From Serratia nevei (lineage in GTDB: Bacteria > Pseudomonadota > Gammaproteobacteria > Enterobacterales > Enterobacteriaceae), in the NCBI RefSeq assembly GCF_024160145.1, contig NZ_JAMYWQ010000004.1, positions 62,001 through 126,000 of the forward strand: a stretch of DNA of 64,000 bases, given 5' to 3'. Of the stretch, positions 31,585-40,425 are shown one piece after another; positions within the stretch are counted from its first letter, which is position 1, and the number at the start of each line of letters is the position of its first letter. The translations under genes and the position numbers were made by a program. Below the pieces are notes generated by a model. It was given only the letters and a program-made list of their open reading frames with translations. It was not told where the DNA came from and did no database searches.

Positions 31585-31608
31585 AAAGCGCGAGCAGCCT
31601 CGCGCTTT
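31585..31608 (-). terminator. Hairpin after mak
   Basis: A 10-bp stem AAAGCGCGAG/CTCGCGCTTT with a 4-base loop lies 11 bp beyond the mak stop. The T-run is limited to the stem's own three Ts, so this is only a probable terminator. Confidence 0.5.
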
Positions 31609-31618
31609 GTTGCAACGC

Positions 31619-32533
31619 TTAGCGCTGCTGTTGCGGCCACAGCCAGGCCGCGCCGCGTACGCCGCTGGAATCGCCGTGAACCGCCTTGCGGATCGGCGTT
31701 TCACACTCGCCGCCGAACACCCAGTCTTTCACCCGTTGCGGCACCGTGCGGTACAGGCGATCGACGTTGCTCATGCCGCCGCCGAGTACCACCACGTCCG
31801 GATCCAGGATGTTGATCACGTGCGCCAACGCTTTCGCCAGCCGCATTTCGTAGCGAACGATCGCCTGCTCCGCCCGCGCATCGCCCCGCTCGCTCAGCGC
31901 CATGATCTCGTGCCCTTGCAGCACGCTGCCGCTCAGGCGCGCATAGTCGGTGGCGAAACCGGTGCCGGAAATAAAGGTTTCGATGCAGCCCGGCTTGCCG
32001 CAGTAGCACGGCACTTCGCGGGCGTAACGCAGCTCATCGTCATCCTGCCACGGCAGCGGATTGTGGCCCCATTCGCCGGCGATGCCGTTGCCGCCGGAAT
32101 GCGCCTGGCCGTTCAGCGCCACGCCGGCGCCGCAGCCGGTGCCGATAATGACCGCAAACACGGTTTGCGCGCCGGCGCCTGCGCCGTCGGTGGCTTCCGA
32201 CACCGCCAGGCAGTTGGCGTCGTTGGCGATACGCACCTCGCGCGCCAGCAGCTCCGACAGATCCTTGTCCAGCGGTTGGCCGTTGAGCCATACCGAGTTG
32301 GCGTTTTTCACCCGTCCGGTAAACGGCGACAGCGTGCCAGGAATGCCGATCCCGACCGATCCCCGCGCGCCGGTCTGATCCTCCGCCAGTTTCACCAGCC
32401 CGGCGATCGCCGCCAGGGTTTGCCCGTAATCGTGGCGCGGCGTGGCGATGCGATGGCGAAACAGCTCCCGCCCATCGTCCGCCAACGCAATCACTTCAAT
32501 TTTTGTCCCGCCCAAATCGATGCCAATGCGCAC
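31619..32533 (-). CDS. mak: Fructokinase Mak (ROK family)
   Basis: Mak phosphorylates free fructose with ATP. The 304-residue product starts at GTG 32533 ([21 protein letters not shown], with GGAG seven bases upstream), in agreement with E. coli Mak. ROK features are the phosphate-binding DLGGTK, the catalytic region [26 protein letters not shown], the zinc site with [10 protein letters not shown] and [17 protein letters not shown], and [13 protein letters not shown]. It is divergent from rdgC, as in E. coli. Confidence 0.96.
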   Translation of the reverse strand: MRIGIDLGGTKIEVIALADDGRELFRHRIATPRHDYGQTLAAIAGLVKLAEDQTGARGSVGIGIPGTLSPFTGRVKNANSVWLNGQPLDKDLSELLAREVRIANDANCLAVSEATDGAGAGAQTVFAVIIGTGCGAGVALNGQAHSGGNGIAGEWGHNPLPWQDDDELRYAREVPCYCGKPGCIETFISGTGFATDYARLSGSVLQGHEIMALSERGDARAEQAIVRYEMRLAKALAHVINILDPDVVVLGGGMSNVDRLYRTVPQRVKDWVFGGECETPIRKAVHGDSSGVRGAAWLWPQQQR

Positions 32534-32751
32534 GTTTTTTCTCCTCAATGCAGCGCAGCGTTGCCACAGCCTAATGTAAGCGCGCGGATGAATCACCTGT
32601 TTCTCTCCCCCCCCCGGCCAAGCCTTTTCCGCTGCGTACGGCGACGCAATTCGCAGAGAATGGGGCGATTTTTCAGCGTCAATTCGTTATCATGCCGCCC
32701 TGCTTTTGACGAATCAGCGTGCCAAGCGCACGCCCAGCCTGGGATAACATT

Positions 32752-33663
32752 ATGCTGTGGTTTAAGAATTTGATGGTTTACCGTTTGAGCCGCGAAGTGG
32801 CGTTAAACGCGGATGAAATGGAAAAACAACTCAGCGCGTTCGCCTTCACGCCGTGCGGCAGCCAGGACATGGCGAAGACCGGCTGGGTCTCCCCGATGGG
32901 CTCGCACAGCGATGCGCTGACGCACGCGGTCAACGGCCAGATCGTTATCTGCGCGCGCAAGGAAGAGAAAATCCTGCCGTCGCCGGTCATCAAGCAAGAG
33001 CTGCAGGCCAAGATTGAGCGCCTGGAGGCGGAACAACACCGCAAACTGAAGAAAACCGAAAAAGACGCGCTGAAGGACGAAGTGCTGCACAGCCTGCTGC
33101 CGCGCGCGTTCAGCCGCTTCAACCAGACCTTCATGTGGATAGACACCGTCAACGATCTGATCATGGTCGATGCCGCCAGCGCCAAACGCGCCGAAGATAC
33201 GCTGGCGCTGCTGCGCAAGAGCCTCGGCTCGCTGCCGGTAGTGCCGCTGACCATGGAAAGCCCGATCGAACTGACGCTGACCGAATGGGTGCGTTCCGGC
33301 GAGATGCCGGCCGGCTTCGCCATTCAGGATGAAGCTGAACTGAAGGCGATTCTGGAAGAAGGCGGCGTGATCCGCTGCAAGAAGCAGAACCTGATCAGCG
33401 ACGAAATCGCGGTGCACATCGAGGCCGGCAAGCTGGTGACCAAACTGGCGGTGGATTGGCAGGAGCGCATTCAGCTGATGCTGTCGGATGACGGCTCGCT
33501 CAAGCGCCTGAAGTTCGCCGACACGCTGCGCGAGCAGAACGACGACATCGATCGCGATGACTTCGCTCAGCGCTTTGACGCCGACTTTATCCTGATGACC
33601 AGCGAGCTGGCGGCGTTGATCAAAAACACCATCGAAGCGCTCGGCGGCGAAGCCCAGCGTTAA
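32752..33663 (+). CDS. rdgC: Recombination-associated protein RdgC
   Basis: RdgC is a nucleoid-associated, ring-forming DNA-binding protein that limits RecA activity. The start at 32752 ([18 protein letters not shown]) gives 303 residues, the same length as in E. coli; the upstream in-frame ATG at 32719 has no similarity. Conserved parts are [31 protein letters not shown] and [18 protein letters not shown]. Confidence 0.97.
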   Translation: MLWFKNLMVYRLSREVALNADEMEKQLSAFAFTPCGSQDMAKTGWVSPMGSHSDALTHAVNGQIVICARKEEKILPSPVIKQELQAKIERLEAEQHRKLKKTEKDALKDEVLHSLLPRAFSRFNQTFMWIDTVNDLIMVDAASAKRAEDTLALLRKSLGSLPVVPLTMESPIELTLTEWVRSGEMPAGFAIQDEAELKAILEEGGVIRCKKQNLISDEIAVHIEAGKLVTKLAVDWQERIQLMLSDDGSLKRLKFADTLREQNDDIDRDDFAQRFDADFILMTSELAALIKNTIEALGGEAQR

Positions 33664-33728
33664 TCCCGCCTCAGAAACGACCAGGGCCCAGCATCCGCTG
33701 AGCCCTGCGTTCCCCTAACGAACAAAGT

Positions 33729-34019
33729 TTATTTGCTCAGGTAGCGGCACAGATAGGCGGTCGCATCGGCCACCTGCAGGTTGAACTCGCTGTGCCCCGG
33801 CACGAAGAACTTCTCGCCCGGCGTAAACACCTGCCAGTCCGGCGCTCCCGGCAGCAGCACTTTCAGCGCCCCGGTGATCACCGTCATTTCTTCCGGCTGC
33901 GCGGTGGAGAAGGTGTATTCACCCTCTTCCATCACGCCCACGCTGGTAAGACCGATGCTGCTACTGTCAAAACCGATAGACTTCACTTTTCCGGCAAAAT
34001 ACTCATTCACTTTCAGCAT
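33729..34019 (-). CDS. ppnP: Pyrimidine/purine nucleoside phosphorylase PpnP
   Basis: PpnP is a small cupin-type phosphorylase that splits several nucleosides. The 96-residue protein matches E. coli PpnP (formerly YaiE): [62 protein letters not shown]. In E. coli it is followed by aroM; here an islet of about 0.9 kb lies between them. Confidence 0.96.
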   Translation of the reverse strand: MLKVNEYFAGKVKSIGFDSSSIGLTSVGVMEEGEYTFSTAQPEEMTVITGALKVLLPGAPDWQVFTPGEKFFVPGHSEFNLQVADATAYLCRYLSK

Positions 34020-34208
34020 AGACTGGCACCCGCGTAATCATCTTGATGGAAAATCCATATTGGGGGATTGCGCTTGATCTGTCACTGGTTTTTCGCGCGA
34101 AATGCGATCGCGGCGCAGAGGAAAACGCTGCCGGGCCTCTCACCGGCAGCCAAGGCTGCTGAAGCCCTGGGCGATCCCTGGGCGCAAAGCGCCTGAGGCC
34201 GCGTCGAG

Positions 34209-34244
34209 CGCCTGACTTATCGCTATTTGAATCAGTCGATTAAC
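34209..34244. repeat. 36-bp direct repeat, copy 1
   Basis: Identical over 36 bases to 35156-35191. It begins CGCCTGACTTATCG and ends CAGTCGATTAAC. Copy 2 includes the last three aroM codons and stop, so copy 1 is a detached duplicate of the aroM 3' end. It marks the ppnP-side boundary of the AT-richer islet. Confidence 0.92.
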
Positions 34245-34311
34245 GCTATCACATGCATTATCCGGCACGAGCAGCTCGTTCAACATCGTAGACAGGCTAA
34301 AATTAGAGCCG

Positions 34312-35004
34312 CTACCAAAAGAATTTCACCAGCGATCTCGCAATCAACGGCTGCTCATCAGGTTTCATTTCGCCGTACTGTTCATATAACGCCCGTCCGG
34401 CGCGACAAACCGCAGCACTATCAAATGGCCTGGTGCTTTTTTCTTCCTTATAAGAGTCACTGATATAGACGACGCCCATCTGGTTTTCATAAGACAACTT
34501 GCTTACAAATCGAGAGTACGCATCAGTCAATACTTCAAAATCTATTTGCGGTTCTGGCGGAGAAGCCAAAATGATGGCTCTAAATGCGCGAATGGTTTGA
34601 TCAATGAACTTCGCCCGTTCCTTTTCGTCAAGCCGTAATAAAGCCGCATCGAAACTCTTTATCACATCGGGGGTGATCTTGGCAGACAACATGACCGTTG
34701 CACACTCTTCCGTACTCAATAAATGGAGAATTTTATTGACAGTCTCAACATGCCATGAAATATCCTCATTAGACAGTCTCAAGTAACCGTATTTGGCGCT
34801 TTGAAATGTCATGACGAGAATATCATCCCTATTTTTGCCATGAGTTATTGCCTCATAGGCAATATCGTTCTTGATATCAGCAGGTAAATTTAGCAATGCC
34901 CCGCTCAGTGGCTGCCGTGTATCGGGTTGTTTGCCTAAATGAAATGATGAAAAATCGCACCCGACAAGCGCGAAGATGAATACCAGCGCAGAAACCCGAA
35001 ACAT
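34312..35004 (-). CDS. Predicted lipoprotein of unknown function (islet gene)
   Basis: I do not recognise this gene. The start at 35004 was chosen because AAGGA lies six bases upstream and because it yields a compact signal, MFRVSALVFIFALVGC, with lipobox LVGC and lipidated C16; the open frame extends 47 codons further without a plausible role. The 230-residue product is otherwise soluble and mainly helical, with DIKNDIAYEAITHGKNRDD and RLDEKERAKFIDQTIRAF. Base composition is clearly lower in GC (42-50% in sampled 60-base lines) than the neighbours. The flanking 36-bp repeats suggest acquisition. Confidence 0.7.
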   Translation of the reverse strand: MFRVSALVFIFALVGCDFSSFHLGKQPDTRQPLSGALLNLPADIKNDIAYEAITHGKNRDDILVMTFQSAKYGYLRLSNEDISWHVETVNKILHLLSTEECATVMLSAKITPDVIKSFDAALLRLDEKERAKFIDQTIRAFRAIILASPPEPQIDFEVLTDAYSRFVSKLSYENQMGVVYISDSYKEEKSTRPFDSAAVCRAGRALYEQYGEMKPDEQPLIARSLVKFFW

Positions 35005-35155
35005 ACTCATTCCTTGTATTGATTTAAATCCTTTTGCTACAGCCAAATATAAGCACCACATCTGATGAAGCCACTCAGTATCATACTTTCCCCTGCTCAT
35101 TTTGCGGTATCCTAAGGTGTCCCACAAATCGAGGGGCCATATCACGGGCGCAAAA

Positions 35156-35191
35156 CGCCTGACTTATCGCTATTTGAATCAGTCGATTAAC
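35156..35191. repeat. 36-bp direct repeat, copy 2 (spans aroM stop)
   Basis: Identical to 34209-34244. It covers the last codons and stop of the AroM-family gene plus 23 bases beyond. The copy-to-copy distance is 947 bp. Confidence 0.92.
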
Positions 35192-35856
35192 TCTGCGGCC
35201 AGCTTGGCGACCAGTACGTTCGACAGCAGCACCGGCACCGACAGACGCGCCTGCAAAAAGGCGCGATGGCGCTGGTGATAACCGATGCAGTCCAGCACCA
35301 CCACCTCCGCCCCCTGCCGCAGCAGTGCGCAAGCTGCCTGCTCCAGCGCGGCATCATCTGCCAGATAGGGGCTGGCGACGGCATAGCTCGGCGGCGTCGC
35401 CAGCTGCCGCCATTTACGCGCCTGCTGCCCAACCTGTTCCGCCATCGGCACCACGATGCCGACGCGGTGTGCGCCGACGATCGCGGAGATCAACGGCGGA
35501 ATAATGCGATCTGGCTCCAGCAACAGCGCCTGTTCCGCCTGCAAGCGGCCGAATTCGCCGGTGCACAGCAGCAGGATCACCTGGCACCCCGCCGCCTCCA
35601 GTTCGCGGATCTTCTGCTGCAACCCGCTTTCGACGCGAGCGGCACCGAGCGTCACCTGCGTACCATCCAACAGGCGCGACACCAGCAGCTTATCGCCCTG
35701 TTGCGGCGCATAGCGCTCGGCGATCTGCCCGGCATCCAGGCCGTCCAGCAAACCGACGTGCCTCACCCGCTCCGCCGGCAGATAAGCAGACAGCAGCGGC
35801 ATGATATCGCTGCGCGGGGCCTGACCGAGAGTTAGCGTGGCGAATGAAGCCGTCAT
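35179..35856 (-). CDS. aroM: AroM-family protein
   Basis: The 225-residue protein belongs to the AroM family, whose function is not established; the fold is likely related to Asp/Glu racemases. Recognisable parts are FATLTLGQAPRSDIMPLL, VILLLCTGEFG with a cysteine, EPDRIIPPLISAIVG, VGIVVPMAEQ and EVVVLDCIGYHQRHR, with a second cysteine. It resembles E. coli AroM and occupies the matching position near ppnP. Unlike in E. coli it is the last gene of an OPT-DUF1177-aroM operon, 4 bp after DUF1177. AAGGAG precedes the start. The stop lies in a 36-bp repeat. Confidence 0.85.
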   Translation of the reverse strand: MTASFATLTLGQAPRSDIMPLLSAYLPAERVRHVGLLDGLDAGQIAERYAPQQGDKLLVSRLLDGTQVTLGAARVESGLQQKIRELEAAGCQVILLLCTGEFGRLQAEQALLLEPDRIIPPLISAIVGAHRVGIVVPMAEQVGQQARKWRQLATPPSYAVASPYLADDAALEQAACALLRQGAEVVVLDCIGYHQRHRAFLQARLSVPVLLSNVLVAKLAAELID

Positions 35857-35860
35857 GGGT

Positions 35861-36790
35861 CTATCTCCTTTTTTGCAGGTGGCTCAGGCTGCCGTACAGC
35901 GCCAGCAGCTGGCCGTATTCGGCGGCATCGTAGAACCGGCAGGTGCCACGGCCGAATTCTTTGGCGACTTCCACCGCGAATTTGACCGCCAGTGCGATGT
36001 CCGTTTCGTGGCTGGCGCCGGTGCCGCAGCCCGGCACCACCGATTCGCTACAAATCGCCACGCCGACCACCGGCGCCGCGGTGGCGGTCGAGGGCTGCAG
36101 GATGCTGTTGAGGTGATGCACGCCGTTGCCGTAAGGGGTGATGTCCTGCGTGGTGATCGGGAAGGTCACCGCCGGGCGGCCGCTGGTCATCTCCATGATG
36201 CGCAGCAGATCTTCCGCCACCCGCAGGATGTAGCCCTCTTTCACCGTCGGCGACAGCGCATAGCCTTTGTGGTTGATGATGCGGTTGCCTTTGGTGGTAT
36301 CGATGGACAGGATGGCGTCAGCCTCCGGCACCACTTCATTATCGTTCATCGTCACGTCATCGATCGGCGAATCCATAAAATCGACCGGATCGTGCTGCCG
36401 GGTCGGCGCGTTCGGACAAATATGGGTGGTGACGATCACATCGCCCGGCAGCGTGTCGCCCTTACGCTGCATCTGCGCCAGCTTCAGCGCGGCGGCAATG
36501 GCGGCGATCGCGCCGTCGCCGTCGGACACCAGCCCGATACGCGTCGGCCGCGCGCCGATGCCGCCCAGGCGGCCGATAATGCCCAGCGTCGGCGCCGCAC
36601 CGCCAGCGAATTTGCCTGCGCTGCCGGGGATCTCGATGCGCACGAAATCGGTACCCCCCTTCGGCCCGTCAGCGCGCAAGGTGCTGGCCCGGATAGCCGG
36701 GTAAGGCGCAAACAGATCGACGACGTCCTGGCCGCTGACGAATGCGCTATCCATCAATTCAAAAACCTGCAGCGTTTGTTGCAAACTCAT
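35861..36790 (-). CDS. DUF1177 family protein
   Basis: A 309-residue cytoplasmic protein of the uncharacterised DUF1177 family. Conserved-looking blocks are ADGPKGGTDFVRIEIPG, GIIGRLGGIGARP, VTTHICPNAPTRQHDP, VDFMDSPIDDVTMNDNEV, TKGNRIINHKGYALSPTVKEG and CGTGASHETDIALAVKFA. The histidine- and aspartate-rich centre could bind metal, and its order loosely recalls aminopeptidase-like folds; that is inference only. It lies 34 bp after the OPT transporter and 4 bp before aroM, so the three are very likely cotranscribed. Confidence 0.8.
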   Translation of the reverse strand: MSLQQTLQVFELMDSAFVSGQDVVDLFAPYPAIRASTLRADGPKGGTDFVRIEIPGSAGKFAGGAAPTLGIIGRLGGIGARPTRIGLVSDGDGAIAAIAAALKLAQMQRKGDTLPGDVIVTTHICPNAPTRQHDPVDFMDSPIDDVTMNDNEVVPEADAILSIDTTKGNRIINHKGYALSPTVKEGYILRVAEDLLRIMEMTSGRPAVTFPITTQDITPYGNGVHHLNSILQPSTATAAPVVGVAICSESVVPGCGTGASHETDIALAVKFAVEVAKEFGRGTCRFYDAAEYGQLLALYGSLSHLQKRR

Positions 36791-36824
36791 GGTCGTTTTA
36801 CCTCACCAATGTCATCGGCAGGGG

Positions 36825-38381
36825 CTATTTGCCCTTGCTGGAAAAAATCGAGCTGAAGAAGTTGTAGAGCGCGTCGCCGGCGATAAACCCGGCCGCCATG
36901 ATCTCCATCGGCGTTCGGCCGCGATCGCCCCAACGGCGCAGGATCGCCACGCGCAGCGCGATGCCCACCAGCACCGCCCACCCGGCCAAGGCGTTGTTGA
37001 TCAGCAGACCGGTTGCCAGCAGCACGCCGAGCTGGCGCTTAGGGCCGCCGATCAGCTGTACCACGGCGCCGGGGATCGCCCAGATCAAAAGGCTCCAGGC
37101 GATGCCCGGCTGCGCACCGGCCTCGATGGTCTTGGCGTAAACGCGCGCGACCGGCGGGATCAGGTCCTGCAGGAAATAGCTGTGATAAGAGAGGTAAACC
37201 ACCGGAATGGCGATGAGGAAGGCGATCAGCGCCGCAAACAGCTGAATGCGGCGCCCCAGCAGCTCCTGCCGCAGATCCTCGCCGTAGCCGCGCAGGATGA
37301 AGCCGGCTTTCAAATCAAAGCCCATGTCGGCGAAGGCCGGCCCGGTGGCGGCGGTAAAACCGGTCAGGATGCACAGCGCCAGCGGTGGGAAACCGATCAG
37401 GATACCGACGATCAGGGTGATCAACGCCACCGCGAACGCCGGAAACCAGCCGGAGTGCATGGCGGCGATACCGACGATCAGCTCATGCACGAAAGCGGCG
37501 AACGCCGCGTAAATCACGAACAGCGCCAACATCGGCAGCGACATTTCGCTAAACAGCCCGCCGACCAGAGCCAAAAACGCAGCGATGGCGATGTAACCGA
37601 CTGCGCCCAGGCCGAGCGCTTTGCTTACCGCACTGTCCGGTTGGGTATAACCGGTGCTCTCGGCGCGACGGCTGCGGATCACCTGCGCAACCTGGATCAG
37701 CGCCACCAGGCCGGCGCCGACCATCACGCCGTGCGGAATAAAATGGGCGTTGATATCGAAACCGGCCACCGGCTCGGCGTAGGCCCGCAGCAATAGCCCG
37801 ACGCCGAACATGCTCAGCGCCCAGATATTGCCGATAAAAGCGGTGCCAAAGGCCGCCATGGGGATCTTGAGCATTGATCCGGCGATGCCCACCCCTACGC
37901 CCACCACCAAAAGCCAGGCCTGCTTGCCGCCGCGATCGCCGGCTTTAATCGCCTCCGCGGCGGCGACGCCGGGCGGCCAGGCATTGGCGGCGGGGAACAC
38001 TTTGGTATCGAACAGGCGATAAAGCAGATAGGCGTCGAGCAGCATCGCCGCCGCCACGCCGCAGAACATCGGTAAAATAAGCTGCGGTTGCCCCATCACG
38101 TAAGGCACCGCAATCGGCATCAGCAGACAATTGGCCGCGCCGAAGGTGGCTGAGGAAATCACCGTCTGCGCCAGGTTCTGGGTGTGCACCGAGCGGTAGC
38201 GTTGGAACATTTGCAGCGGAATGCGTGCCAACAGCATGGCGATCAGCGCACCGATGATCGAGGTGTTGGGCGTCACGCCCAGCGTGGTGATCAGCTGAAC
38301 GCCGATGATCGCCCCCACCACCGAAAGCAGCGCCATGACCAACAGCGTGCCGGCCTCTTTTAGCGGATTATTTGATTTCAT
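36825..38381 (-). CDS. OPT/YSL-family oligopeptide or metal-chelate transporter
   Basis: A 518-residue inner-membrane protein with about 14 hydrophobic helices, of the oligopeptide transporter (OPT) family. The start at 38381 (MKSNNPLKEAGTLLVMALLS) has AGGG upstream; the open frame extends 32 codons further into the operator palindrome and is less likely. Family-like parts are TVISSATFGAANCLLMPI, FPAANAWPPGVAAAEAIKAG and GGPKRQLGVLLATGLL. Substrates in the family include peptides and metal chelates; nothing here defines which. It is the first gene of the operon, under a perfect palindrome probably bound by the neighbouring IclR protein. Confidence 0.85.
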   Translation of the reverse strand: MKSNNPLKEAGTLLVMALLSVVGAIIGVQLITTLGVTPNTSIIGALIAMLLARIPLQMFQRYRSVHTQNLAQTVISSATFGAANCLLMPIAVPYVMGQPQLILPMFCGVAAAMLLDAYLLYRLFDTKVFPAANAWPPGVAAAEAIKAGDRGGKQAWLLVVGVGVGIAGSMLKIPMAAFGTAFIGNIWALSMFGVGLLLRAYAEPVAGFDINAHFIPHGVMVGAGLVALIQVAQVIRSRRAESTGYTQPDSAVSKALGLGAVGYIAIAAFLALVGGLFSEMSLPMLALFVIYAAFAAFVHELIVGIAAMHSGWFPAFAVALITLIVGILIGFPPLALCILTGFTAATGPAFADMGFDLKAGFILRGYGEDLRQELLGRRIQLFAALIAFLIAIPVVYLSYHSYFLQDLIPPVARVYAKTIEAGAQPGIAWSLLIWAIPGAVVQLIGGPKRQLGVLLATGLLINNALAGWAVLVGIALRVAILRRWGDRGRTPMEIMAAGFIAGDALYNFFSSIFSSKGK

Positions 38382-38443
38382 GCTTGGTTTCCCTGAATAT
38401 TCCCTGCCGCGTGGCGGAAATAACGCCAGACGATAACTCGCCG

Positions 38444-38470
38444 CGGCAGTTCCATTATTTGGAACTGCCG
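38444..38470 (-). promoter_or_regulatory. Palindromic operator upstream of the OPT operon
   Basis: Perfect 11-bp arms CGGCAGTTCCA and TGGAACTGCCG surround TTATT, a 27-bp site centred 76 bp upstream of the OPT start. The core GTTCCA-N5-TGGAAC recurs upstream of the adjacent iclR-type gene, which identifies it as the likely IclR-protein site. Confidence 0.8.
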
Positions 38471-38600
38471 GCGTCATAACGTGATTATCTTCTTATTCAG
38501 CCTGTCTATTTCTTACCAATAAAATACGGTGAAATATAATTAATGAGTTCCCTGGTGTCGGCGCTCATTAATTATGATGAAACACGATTGCTCAGGCGCG

Positions 38601-39374
38601 TTATTTGATCTGCTGCCAATAATCATCGCCATATTTTTCCGCCAGTTGGCGGCTGACTGCGGTTAATTCGGCCAGGACTTCCGGTACAAACGGCTGCTCC
38701 TCGCCCTGCGAGGGGAAGGACAGGCACAGCCCCACCGTCTCGCTGCCGTGCTTGTTCACCAACGCGGTCGCCAGCGAACTGATGCTGTTCAGGGTTTCAT
38801 TGCGCGCCAGCGACCATCCCTGGCGCCTCACCTGCTGCAACTTCTGCAACAGCGCATCCAACGTTTGCGGCGCATTGGGCGAAGTCGCCCGGTAACCGCC
38901 GGCGTAACGCGCCCGAACCTGCTCGTCGCTTTCACGCGCCAGTATCGCCCGGCCGACCGAGGTTTCCGCCGCCGGTGAACGGTAACCCGCCGGGGTAACC
39001 ACCTGCAAAAAGTGGCGGCCGGGGAACATGCGCATCACCATGATCTCCTGCCCTTCCAATATCGAAAGGTAGCCGGTACAAGCCGTCTGGCGGCACAGCT
39101 GCGCCATACTGGCCGCCAGGCTGTCCACCAACGACATCGACAGGTAGTGGCTGGATGCCGCCAGCAACAGCGCGCCAATGCGGTAACGCCGGCTATCGGG
39201 ATCGCGCTCCAGCATGCCCTGATGTTCCATGGTCTGCAGCAGGCGCGATACCGTGCTTTTCGGCAGCGCCAGTTGGCCCACCACGTCGCTGAATGCAATG
39301 CCCGGTTGGCCATGCATCACGCGTTGTTGAGAAAAGAGTTTTAATACCGCAGCGGCATTTTCCAGCGTTGTCAT
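38601..39374 (-). CDS. IclR-family transcriptional regulator
   Basis: A 257-residue regulator with an N-terminal winged helix (GQLALPKSTVSRLLQTMEHQGMLERD, about residues 30-56) and a C-terminal IclR effector domain (residues 75-250) with AAETSVGRAILAR and LARNETLNSISSLATALV. It lies upstream of, and in the same direction as, the OPT-DUF1177-aroM operon. A palindrome matching the operon's operator lies 11 bp before its own start, implying autorepression and operon control. The effector is unknown; a compound carried by the OPT transporter is plausible. Confidence 0.92.
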   Translation of the reverse strand: MTTLENAAAVLKLFSQQRVMHGQPGIAFSDVVGQLALPKSTVSRLLQTMEHQGMLERDPDSRRYRIGALLLAASSHYLSMSLVDSLAASMAQLCRQTACTGYLSILEGQEIMVMRMFPGRHFLQVVTPAGYRSPAAETSVGRAILARESDEQVRARYAGGYRATSPNAPQTLDALLQKLQQVRRQGWSLARNETLNSISSLATALVNKHGSETVGLCLSFPSQGEEQPFVPEVLAELTAVSRQLAEKYGDDYWQQIK

Positions 39375-39384
39375 GATCCGCCTT

Positions 39385-39401
39385 GTTCCACTATATGGAA
39401 C
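39385..39401 (-). promoter_or_regulatory. Palindromic operator upstream of the iclR-type gene
   Basis: GTTCCA-CTATA-TGGAAC is a perfect palindrome with the same arms and spacing as the core of the site at 38449-38465. It ends 11 bp before the regulator's start codon, so binding should block its expression. Confidence 0.8.
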
Positions 39402-39627
39402 TCAGTTCCTGTTTTATCATTAAAAACTAAAACCCGAACTCCTCAGCGTCAAGCTGTTTATTTTTTGTCAGCCGTGAAATAAAAGGCATTCATGCTTTTC
39501 AAATGAAAATATTGCGTAGAACGCCAACTTATCCGTGCCAAATAAAATAACGATACGCTTTGAAAATAATGAACAGCAGGACAAGCTGCTGAAAAATGAG
39601 TTTATCAGGAGGAGATATTGTCGCGGC

Positions 39628-40425
39628 TCAAAAACCTGCGCCGCGCAAACTGAAATCGATCGGCAACGTCAATTCCACCGTACCGTTGATGTAGGCCTCC
39701 GCCGGCGGCGTGGGCAGCGGCGAAGCGCGCTTGACCAGCGCCTGGATTTCGCGATCCAGCGATGGCAGCCCGGCGCTGCTAACCAGCGTCACTGCCAGCA
39801 CATGGCCCTGCCTGTCCAACGTGAAACGCACCTGCCCGACGCCCTGGCGCTTCAACCGCAATGCGTCCTTGGGGTAACGCTTAAAGCGATTGAGGCGGCC
39901 GTTGATGCGGCTGCGCCAGCCATCCTCCCCCGCCTGCGCATAGGGCGTCAGGCGGGTTTGCGGCGCGGCCGTTTTATCCGATCGACCCGGCGGCGGCGCG
40001 CCGACGCTTTGCTCCTCAATCTTCGGTGGCGCGATCGTTTTCTCCTGCGGCGGCGTGCGCGGCAGGGGAAGGGTCTTCACCGGCCTGGGCGGTTTTTTCT
40101 GCTTCGGCGCTACGGCGATGTTGGGCCGTACGGCTTCAGGCACCTTCACCGTCGGCAAGGGTTCCGGCGGCGCCGGCGGCTCAACCTGAGGTGGCGGCGT
40201 CCTTTGTCCCGGCGGTTGTTTTACCTCGGCCTGGGCCTGGGGTGCGGCGGCCATCACCACCATAACCGCCGGCGGCGGCACCCACGGCGGCGCAGCCTTG
40301 TTTCGCCAGGGCCAGAGCAGCGCCGCGGCCAGCAGATGCAGCCCCAGCACCAGCACCAGGCAACGCCGCCACGGCATGGCGGCGCCGGGCGCGGCGAAAG
40401 GCAGCGGCGAAACCGACATGCTCAC
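39628..40425 (-). CDS. hasB: TonB-like energy coupler HasB
   Basis: HasB is a TonB paralogue that energises the haem/haemophore receptor HasR. The 265-residue protein has one N-terminal membrane helix (RRCLVLVLGLHLLAAALLW), a long Pro-rich periplasmic spacer (PPPQVEPPAPPEPLP; KKPPRPVKTLPLPRTPP) and a C-terminal TonB domain with RFKRYPKDALRLKRQGVGQVRF and VELTLPIDF. Its start overlaps the hasE stop by 4 bases (ATGA). It is the last gene of the has locus, as described for Serratia. Confidence 0.93.
   Translation of the reverse strand: MSMSVSPLPFAAPGAAMPWRRCLVLVLGLHLLAAALLWPWRNKAAPPWVPPPAVMVVMAAAPQAQAEVKQPPGQRTPPPQVEPPAPPEPLPTVKVPEAVRPNIAVAPKQKKPPRPVKTLPLPRTPPQEKTIAPPKIEEQSVGAPPPGRSDKTAAPQTRLTPYAQAGEDGWRSRINGRLNRFKRYPKDALRLKRQGVGQVRFTLDRQGHVLAVTLVSSAGLPSLDREIQALVKRASPLPTPPAEAYINGTVELTLPIDFSLRGAGF

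Noticed and set aside
33682-33708. Interrupted hairpin after rdgC as a terminator
   Set aside because: The stem is bulged and there is no T-run on either strand.
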